Part shown: piece by piece, positions 15,080 to 20,349 of the stretch
Layout of the letters: every line of letters begins with the position of its first letter
Position numbering within the stretch: position 1 is the first letter of the stretch
Program-made: the position numbers and the translations under genes
Notes under the pieces: model-generated
Told to the model about the DNA's origin: nothing
Seen by the model: the letters and a program-made list of their open reading frames with translations, nothing else
Database searches by the model: none
Assembly (NCBI GenBank): GCA_031284195.1
Contig: JAITAI010000035.1
Location: forward strand, 1 to 20,349
Direction of reading: 5' to 3'
DNA length: 20,349 nt
Source: Treponema sp.
Lineage (GTDB): Bacteria; Spirochaetota; Spirochaetia; Treponematales; Breznakiellaceae

Positions 15080-17236
15080 TCAACGGCGGCGGGGCCGTTC
15101 GTCCCGGTGACCGAACTCCCGGCGATGCTCATCCCTGCGGGGACCTTCGTCCCCGGTAGGATCAATGGCATCGATATAAGAAAGGTTCAATCGTCCTGCC
15201 TTATCCGTTTCCAGGAGCTTGACCGGGATCTCCTGTCCTTCTTTGAGCACATCCGTAACTGCCAGGATACGCTGCCGGGAAAGCTTGGAAATATGCACCA
15301 ACCCTTCTTTACCCGGGAGAATTTCTACAAATGCCCCATAGTCTGTGATCCGTTTAACCGTACCGTGGTAAATTCGTCCGGTTTCTGGGTCTGATACAAT
15401 GCCTAAGACCGCAGTCTTGGCATCCTCTGCAGCGGAAGCGTTTTTTCCATAAATCGTAACGGTTCCGTCGTTCTCGGTATTGATACTGACCCCGTACTGT
15501 TCACAGAGAGCTTTGACGTTTTTGCCTCCTGGCCCGATGAGAGCGCCGATCTTATCCACCTCGATCTTGAAACTGAGGATCTTGGGAGCATACTCGCTGA
15601 TCTGAGCAGTAGGCTTGCTGATGGTCTCCTGCATAACCTGGAGGATATGGAGTCTGCCTCGCTTGGCTTGATCCAGGGCTTTCCGCATAATCTCCGGGCT
15701 TACCCCGGCGATCTTAATGTCCATCTGAAAACCGGTGATACCTTCTTTAGTGCCTGCCACCTTAAAGTCCATATCCCCTAGGTGATCCTCTTCGCCCAGG
15801 ATGTCTGAAAGCACGGCATACCGGTCTCCTTCGGTGATGAGCCCCATGGCAATACCTGCTACCGGTTTCTTCATGGGCACCCCTGCATGGAGCAGCGAGA
15901 GGGTACCGCCGCAAACCGAGGCCATAGAAGAGGAACCGTTGGATTCCATGATTTCCGAGACCACCCGGACCGTATAGGGAAAAACCTCTTTGGAGGGAAT
16001 CATGGGTTCAAGAGAACGCCGGGCTAGGTTTCCATGGCCTATTTCCCTTCGGCCTGTACCCAAACGGCCCACTTCACCCACGGAATAAGGGGGGAAATTA
16101 TAATGGAGAATGAAATTTTCCCGCTTATCCCCTTCAATGTCATCGTAGACCTGTTCATCAAAAACCGTACCCAAGGTGGTAACCACCAAAGCCTGGGTTT
16201 CACCTCGGGTAAAAAGAGCCGACCCGTGGGTCCGCTTGAGAACCCCTACTTCGCAGCTTATATCCCGGATGTCTTCGGTCCCCCGGCCGTCCACCCGCAG
16301 TCCCTTATCCAGGATCGCAGAACGAAGAATCTTATATTCCATCTCCTCAAAGAGCGCATCAAACCGTTTCTTCTGGGCTTCATCGGCAAGCTGCTCCGCA
16401 TATTGTCCCTGGAGGTCCCCTTTAACTTGATGGATAGCCTCGTGGCGTTCCTGTTTACCCTTAAGGAAACAGGCCCTTTCCAATTGAGGATAGGCCAAAC
16501 TACGGATGGCCTCCTGATTTTCCAGTTCCAAGGTATTCTCCGTGAGGGACAGCTTTTCCTTTCCTGCAAGCCCTCGGAGCTGCTCCTGTAAGGTACAGAG
16601 TTCAATGATCACCTCTTGGGCCTTTTCCAGGGCACGGATCATCTGATCTTCGCTCACTTCCGCAGCCCCTCCCTCCACCATGGTGATCCCCGCTTTGGTA
16701 CCGGCCACGACGATTTCAAGACTGGATTTTTCGATCTGATCGTAGGTAGGGTTCACCACCAGTTCGTCTTGCACCAGGCAAATCCGCACTCCTGCGATGG
16801 GACCATTAAACGGAATGTCTGAAAGGTACACTGCTGCAGAAGAGGCAATGATGGCCAGGATGTCTGGAGGATTGACCTGATCCGTAGAGACCGTGGTAGG
16901 TACTACCTGAATTTCCCGGCCAAACCGCTTCTCAAAAAGGGGCCGCATGGGCCGATCTATGAGCCGGGATACGAGGATTTCCTTATCCTTGGGCCGGCCT
17001 TCCCGCTTGATGAAACCTCCGGGGATTTTTCCCGCAGCGTAGTATTTTTCGTTGTAATCCACGGTTACCGGGACATAATCAAGCCCTTCTACCGCATCTT
17101 CTGAACAACAGGCCGTGGCGATGACTGCTGAACCGGCGTACTGGGCAAAAACCGCACCATTGGCCTGTTTTGCGATTCGGCCTGTTTCAAGCATCAGTTC
17201 TTTTCCCGCTATTTCGTATGTTACGCGTTGAACCAT
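15080..17236 (-). CDS. pnp: Polyribonucleotide nucleotidyltransferase (PNPase)
   Basis: A 718-aa phosphorolytic 3'-5' exoribonuclease for mRNA turnover. Order: first RNase PH domain (about 10-140), an all-helical linker, second RNase PH domain (about 315-540), KH domain with I-G-P-G-G-K (about 555-615), and S1 domain (about 622-690, G-R-I-Y-H-G-T-V-K-R-I-T-D-Y-G-A-F-V). The active-site region F-I-K-R-E-G-R-P (75-82) and R-L-I-D-R-P-M-R-P (91-99) are intact. The tail after S1 is short, charged and Arg-rich. The frame is open upstream to 17308, but the ATG at 17236 with AAGGA 4 nt before it gives the family N-terminus; the extra 24 codons lie within rpsO. It follows rpsO by 7 bp, the classic rpsO-pnp pair. 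Confidence 0.97.
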   Translation of the reverse strand: MVQRVTYEIAGKELMLETGRIAKQANGAVFAQYAGSAVIATACCSEDAVEGLDYVPVTVDYNEKYYAAGKIPGGFIKREGRPKDKEILVSRLIDRPMRPLFEKRFGREIQVVPTTVSTDQVNPPDILAIIASSAAVYLSDIPFNGPIAGVRICLVQDELVVNPTYDQIEKSSLEIVVAGTKAGITMVEGGAAEVSEDQMIRALEKAQEVIIELCTLQEQLRGLAGKEKLSLTENTLELENQEAIRSLAYPQLERACFLKGKQERHEAIHQVKGDLQGQYAEQLADEAQKKRFDALFEEMEYKILRSAILDKGLRVDGRGTEDIRDISCEVGVLKRTHGSALFTRGETQALVVTTLGTVFDEQVYDDIEGDKRENFILHYNFPPYSVGEVGRLGTGRREIGHGNLARRSLEPMIPSKEVFPYTVRVVSEIMESNGSSSMASVCGGTLSLLHAGVPMKKPVAGIAMGLITEGDRYAVLSDILGEEDHLGDMDFKVAGTKEGITGFQMDIKIAGVSPEIMRKALDQAKRGRLHILQVMQETISKPTAQISEYAPKILSFKIEVDKIGALIGPGGKNVKALCEQYGVSINTENDGTVTIYGKNASAAEDAKTAVLGIVSDPETGRIYHGTVKRITDYGAFVEILPGKEGLVHISKLSRQRILAVTDVLKEGQEIPVKLLETDKAGRLNLSYIDAIDPTGDEGPRRDEHRREFGHRDERPRRR

Positions 17237-17243
17237 AATTTCC

Positions 17244-17513
17244 TTATTTGCGGAGTCCCAGCGCTTTAATGAGCGACCGGTACTTTTCCATATCCGTACG
17301 CTGAACATATTTCAACATACGCCGGCGTTGACCGACTAGAATCAATAAACCCCGCTGACTGGATTTGTCTTTCTTAAATTGCTTGCAGTGCTCGGTGAGC
17401 TGATTTATCCGCTCAGTCAGCAGGGCAACCTGAACTTCCGAGGTGCCGGTATCGTGCTCATTTTTACCGAACTTATGCACGATAGAGATTACCTGTTCCT
17501 TATTTAGTGCCAT
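17244..17513 (-). CDS. rpsO: Ribosomal protein S15
   Basis: An 89-aa primary 16S rRNA-binding protein of the 30S platform; exact family length. The residues H-D-T-G-S/T-S-E-V-Q-V-A-L-L-T-E-R-I near 20-35 and L-V-G-Q-R-R-R-M-L-K-Y near 59-69 are hallmark rRNA contacts. CAAGGAG is 10 nt before the ATG. The 92-bp leader has a strong hairpin, and S15 is known in several bacteria to repress its own mRNA through leader structures. Confidence 0.97.
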   Translation of the reverse strand: MALNKEQVISIVHKFGKNEHDTGTSEVQVALLTERINQLTEHCKQFKKDKSSQRGLLILVGQRRRMLKYVQRTDMEKYRSLIKALGLRK

Positions 17514-17559
17514 TGTTATTACACTCCTTGAGTACCATCAAAACTATACACTTGAGCCA

Positions 17560-17586
17560 GTTTCAAAACTCCCTTGGTTTTGAAAC
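17560..17586 (-). promoter_or_regulatory. Leader hairpin upstream of rpsO
   Basis: A perfect 10-bp stem (GTTTCAAAAC at 17560-17569 with GTTTTGAAAC at 17577-17586) encloses a 7-nt loop, between the ribF stop and the rpsO start. No T-run follows on either strand, so it is not a standard terminator. It ends 46 nt before the rpsO ATG. An S15-responsive leader or an RNA processing site are the natural candidates; neither is proven by the sequence. Confidence 0.5.
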
Positions 17587-17605
17587 GACTGGGGAAAAAA
17601 CCGTT

Positions 17606-18412
17606 TTATAGGTTTACAAATTCTATGTATCCTACCTGTATGGGGACCCTACCATCTGAAGGGATGCAGATTTTTCCAGCACTGATGGAAATTTCCACCT
17701 CGGTACCCTTCCCTGCATTTCCCCTCCCCTGCCCGTATACTACAACTCTATAGCGGCCTTCAGGGGGAATAACCCGGTAAGAGGAAGCGAGGTCAAAAAC
17801 CAACCCTCCTGTTCCGGATATAGGAGATATCCCCCCCACATCAATGGCCACATTCCTACCCATGACTACCCGGGCCTGGGTGAAATCCCCGGCTCCTATA
17901 GCGGCGCGGATCCTGCTTGAACTTACCGGTAAGGCCCCTTCTTCCACAGGAGGGACCACATCGGTGATGATTCCCCGCTCTACACTCATCGCGCTGATAC
18001 GAGCCGCATCTGTATCAAGCCGGTACCCACACTGGAAATTACTGCCGATAACAAGATACGCGAGCTTCCCCCACCGGATCAAGGCATCGATGAATTCCTG
18101 TCCTTTCAGTGTACTAAAATTTTCTGAAAAGTCAATGAGAATCGTCTGAGAAACCCCTAAGTCTTCAAAGATGGCAAGCTTTTGGGAAAGACTGACAATA
18201 TCCCCCCCATAGGTTTCAGGGTTCAGGATCCGTTTAGGACTCTGCCAAAAGGTGATCACCGTAGGAATGAGTCCCCGCCGAAGAGTCTTAGCTATAAGCG
18301 CCTGGTGTCCCCGATGTACCCCATCAAAAACCCCAATGGTCATAGCGGTCTGCTCATGGATATTCAGTGTTCCTCCTACCAATGCTTGCCAGTCAATGAC
18401 GCGCATAGACAT
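17606..18412 (-). CDS. ribF: RibF-like FAD synthetase with degenerate riboflavin-kinase domain
   Basis: A 268-aa relative of bifunctional riboflavin kinase/FMN adenylyltransferase, which makes FMN and FAD. The N-terminal adenylyltransferase domain is intact: T25-I-G-V-F-D-G-V-H-R-G-H36, the G-S-N-F-Q-C-G-Y block at 123-130 and S-S-S-R-I-R at 164-169. The C-terminal part (about 181-268) is short. It lacks the G-x-P-T-x-N motif that binds ATP and magnesium in the kinase; only P-E-G-R-Y-R-V and a few beta strands are reminiscent of it. It may therefore adenylate FMN but not phosphorylate riboflavin. Of three ATG codons overlapping truB, the one at 18412 has GGAG at 8 nt and is preferred; 18418 and 18406 are alternatives. 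Confidence 0.85.
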   Translation of the reverse strand: MSMRVIDWQALVGGTLNIHEQTAMTIGVFDGVHRGHQALIAKTLRRGLIPTVITFWQSPKRILNPETYGGDIVSLSQKLAIFEDLGVSQTILIDFSENFSTLKGQEFIDALIRWGKLAYLVIGSNFQCGYRLDTDAARISAMSVERGIITDVVPPVEEGALPVSSSRIRAAIGAGDFTQARVVMGRNVAIDVGGISPISGTGGLVFDLASSYRVIPPEGRYRVVVYGQGRGNAGKGTEVEISISAGKICIPSDGRVPIQVGYIEFVNL

Positions 18413-19352
18413 ATCCATAACTCCAGTTTTTTTTCTTTTCTCTCTTTTCGATAAGAGCGACTAAATCCCCTACTTCATCTAAAACACCGGCATACAGAAC
18501 CGCAGAGCCCTTTTGAGGAGGATGGCGCAAGGTAGCTTCATCAATAAGGTCATCCAAGGGCTTACCATGGATCATCTGCACAACCGCTTCAGAGTTCATC
18601 CTCAAATAGGGTATCCCCAGAGCTTCTAGGACCGATTGGTCAATAGGCCGCAGCGCCTCCCCAAGCAGCGGTGCAGGATCCGTCGTATCCTCTAGGACTA
18701 CCCCCTGGGAAACATGAAACCCGGCAATCCAGGTCCGGTGCAAGGCAGTAAGATACCCACGGGACCCTACTGCCCGGGCCAGGTCCCGGGCTAATGCGCG
18801 GATATAAGTACCTTTTGAACAGTGTACCCGGATCTGCGCATAGGAATATTCCCCGCTGGGAACTTCATAGCCCTTGAGTTCCAGGGCATATACCGATACG
18901 GGCCGTTTGTCCAGCGCCACCGGTTTTCCCCTCCGGGCAAGTTGGGAGGAGCGCAGCCCCTGTACGTGGACCGCCGAATACACAGGCGGAGCCTGGAGTA
19001 TATCCCCCCGGAACTGGGGAAGCGCGGCCTCAAGTTCCTCCTGGGAAGGAATCCTCCCTTCAGCCACGAGAACTCCTTCAGGGTCCAGGGTATCGGTCTC
19101 CATGCCGAAACAAATGGTCCCTTCATACTGTTTGTCCATCCCGGAAAACCAGGAGGAGAGTTTTACCGCCCTACCGACCAACACCAGAAGCAGCCCTGAG
19201 GCGAATTTATCCAGGGTACCGGTATGACCGACCTTATCCGTGGCAAAGGCTCGTTTCACCCCTTCCAGCGCTTCAAAGGAAGTGATTCCCGATCTTTTGT
19301 TCAACAAGAGGCAACCCGAAGTTTCCCCTGCTCCGAACTTACTCCTCCTCAT
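18393..19352 (-). CDS. truB: tRNA pseudouridine(55) synthase
   Basis: A 319-aa enzyme that converts U55 of the tRNA T-loop to pseudouridine. The motif G-H-T-G-T-L-D-K-F-A-S-G carries the catalytic Asp, D48. A-P-P-V-Y-S-A-V (about 120-127) and S-K-G-T-Y-I-R-A-L-A-R-D (about 183-194) are further family blocks; the C-terminal part (from about 240) is a PUA-like domain. Length is normal. The ATG at 19352 lies inside the end of rbfA (overlap 14 bp), without a clear ribosome site, so coupling is likely. The gene overlaps ribF at its other end. Confidence 0.96.
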   Translation of the reverse strand: MRRSKFGAGETSGCLLLNKRSGITSFEALEGVKRAFATDKVGHTGTLDKFASGLLLVLVGRAVKLSSWFSGMDKQYEGTICFGMETDTLDPEGVLVAEGRIPSQEELEAALPQFRGDILQAPPVYSAVHVQGLRSSQLARRGKPVALDKRPVSVYALELKGYEVPSGEYSYAQIRVHCSKGTYIRALARDLARAVGSRGYLTALHRTWIAGFHVSQGVVLEDTTDPAPLLGEALRPIDQSVLEALGIPYLRMNSEAVVQMIHGKPLDDLIDEATLRHPPQKGSAVLYAGVLDEVGDLVALIEKREKKKNWSYGYVYARH

Positions 19353-19716
19353 GGCGATCCAGGTTTTCAGCGCCGTGCAGATCTTCGATCTTCTGGATCA
19401 ACGCAAATCCTTCCCGAATACTCGGATCTTCATGAAAGCGAAGCCGAGGGGTTTGACGTATATGCATCTGTCCTGCAATCTGGCTCTGTATAAAGCCTGC
19501 GGCGCTTTGCAGCCCGGCAACCCCTTTGATCAGGTTTCCCTGGGGCTTACAGTTAGAGACATACACCTCAGCCCAGGCAAAATCCCTGGATACCGAAACC
19601 CGGGTAATAGAAAGAAAAGGGTGTACCCGGGGATCTTTGATTTTACCTTCCACAATAAGGGCGCCGATTTTTTCTTGGATAAGACGCCCTACCCGTTCAG
19701 TTCTGTATTCCGACAT
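19339..19716 (-). CDS. rbfA: Ribosome-binding factor A
   Basis: A 125-aa KH-like protein needed for late 30S subunit maturation and 16S rRNA 5'-end processing. Family residues include R-T-E-R-V-G-R-L-I-Q-E near the start, D-P-R-V (28-31), S-I-T-R-V-S-V-S-R-D (36-45) with A-E-V-Y-V-S following, and R-Q-T-P-R-L-R-F near 87-94. Length is typical. No ribosome site is seen before the ATG; instead a TATACT lies 8 nt upstream, which could make the message leaderless. In most bacteria infB sits directly upstream, but here the next 630 bp hold a repeat array and no infB. Confidence 0.94.
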   Translation of the reverse strand: MSEYRTERVGRLIQEKIGALIVEGKIKDPRVHPFLSITRVSVSRDFAWAEVYVSNCKPQGNLIKGVAGLQSAAGFIQSQIAGQMHIRQTPRLRFHEDPSIREGFALIQKIEDLHGAENLDRHEEE

Positions 19717-19724
19717 GTTAGATT

Positions 19725-19730
19725 AGTATA
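19725..19730 (-). promoter_or_regulatory. Possible -10 box for a leaderless rbfA transcript
   Basis: On the minus strand TATACT is followed by 8 nt and then the rbfA ATG, so transcription would begin at or next to the start codon. No good -35 box is visible at 16-18 bp (TTATAT at best). It is supported by the lack of any Shine-Dalgarno sequence before rbfA, but it is a single hexamer and may be chance. Confidence 0.3.
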
Positions 19731-19823
19731 GCGTTCTGAACAAAAATATATAAGGGGCCCAGTTCTGATAGGCAGATGCAGTCCCAACCAGAGGCAGAGG
19801 GCCGCCTTTTCCCAGGTTTCCCC

Positions 19824-20077
19824 GCAAAAGACCGGCGAGTTTTCGCAAAAGCCTGTAAGCCCCTCATAAACGGTAACGAGGCCCTCACAAAAACCGGGGC
19901 CCTCCTCATAAAAACCGGAAAATCCCTCATGTTAGACCGGAGAGTTTCTCACAAAAACCGGAGAGCCTCTCATAAAAGCCAGGGAGCTTCTCACAAAAAC
20001 CAGGGAATCCCTCATAATAGACCGGGGAGTTTCTCACAAAGACCGGTGAGGCCCCCATAAAAACCGGGGAATCTCTC
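19824..20077. repeat. Tandem array of twelve 21/22-bp units (right array)
   Basis: Twelve units run without spacers; ten are 21 bp, and the sixth and tenth are 22 bp. Units start ACAAAAACC or ATAAAAACC, mostly alternating, and end in TCTCTC/CCCTC-like sequence. Units 5-8 (19908-19992) and 9-12 (19993-20077) are both exactly 85 bp and align at about 80% identity, so a four-unit block was duplicated. One plus-strand frame (19776-20060) stays open with S-H-K-N-R-R-like heptads, but the two extra bases shift the phase and no ribosome site or family supports a protein. Without unique spacers it is not CRISPR. Confidence 0.85.
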
Positions 20078-20349
20078 CTTATGTTTTCTTTGTTATCCCC
20101 TCAACTGAATGAAACAATCCTCTCTCAGGAAAATGAACGCATTCTTGTAGAACCATACCCACCTAACGATGAATATGGGGAGATGTCTAAAAGTTTTTCT
20201 TGCCGAAGTAACCGGGGGATTAGGGGTCTCTGTGCCACTCGGGGCTTGCAGGTTTTAAGGTAAGCAAGCAGGAGGAACAGTACTGCCAGGCCGGAAAACT
20301 CCCGGTTGAGTCAGACTTTGTTTCCAGGGATTTCTTAAAAGAAGTATCG
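20078..20349. other. Unassigned right edge
   Basis: No gene is recognised in the last 270 bp. A 60-codon plus-strand frame (20081-20263) and a frame open to the window edge (reading K-Q-E-E-Q-Y-C-Q-A-G-K-L-P near 20258-20300) match nothing I know. The infB 3' end, expected upstream of rbfA on the minus strand, is not seen here in any frame. Confidence 0.3.

Noticed and set aside
17237..17308. N-terminal extension of PNPase by 24 residues
   Set aside because: The segment overlaps the end of rpsO; the ATG at 17236 has its own AAGGA and gives the normal family N-terminus.
17560..17586. Rho-independent terminator for ribF
   Set aside because: The stem is strong but no T-run follows it on the minus strand; a leader structure for rpsO fits better.
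19776..20060. Open plus-strand frame across the right repeat array as a real protein gene
   Set aside because: Its openness follows from the repeat; two 22-bp units shift phase, it has no ribosome site and no family resemblance.

Overview
The window is about 20 kb of roughly 50% GC DNA from a bacterium that looks like a spirochaete, most likely a Treponema relative of the termite-gut type. This is inferred from the gene order rbfA-truB-ribF-rpsO-pnp-dut-lptF-lptG, protein character and the abundance of short tandem repeats; no marker gene such as rRNA is present. All intact genes read on the minus strand.

Layout from right to left, in transcription order. (1) 19717-20349: no recognisable gene, but an array of twelve 21/22-bp repeats. 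(2) 12261-19716: a housekeeping cluster for ribosome maturation, RNA and nucleotide metabolism and envelope: rbfA, truB, a ribF with a degenerate kinase domain, rpsO, pnp, dut and two YjgP/YjgQ permeases (lptF, lptG). Most of these genes overlap or lie within 30 bp of each other; a 92-bp leader with a strong hairpin precedes rpsO. (3) 10658-12010: a dead IS element with paired terminal repeats and a transposase gene broken by four stops and several frameshifts. (4) 793-10543: an apparently co-transcribed eight-gene catabolic operon. It begins with a sigma70-like promoter and a palindromic operator candidate, and encodes a 919-aa three-part fusion (SCP2-like, Gfo/Idh/MocA dehydrogenase, M24 amidohydrolase/peptidase), a BKACE (DUF849) beta-keto acid cleavage enzyme, an SDR dehydrogenase, a FadR-type GntR regulator, an NAD-dependent epimerase/dehydratase, and a complete CUT2 sugar-type ABC importer (binding protein, double ATPase, permease). 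A hairpin with a U-tract ends it. (5) 1-740: a second 21-bp tandem array (ten units) and a decayed DDE transposase fragment.

The operon is the most interesting system here. A plausible reading (inference) is that the importer brings in a small polar, perhaps sugar-like or amide-containing compound. The fusion protein and the SDR would hydrolyse and oxidise it to a beta-keto acid, BKACE would cleave that with acetyl-CoA, and the FadR-type regulator would control the operon from the promoter palindrome. The substrate cannot be read from the sequence. The two 21-bp arrays at opposite ends of the window share period and core sequence and look like members of one dispersed repeat family.
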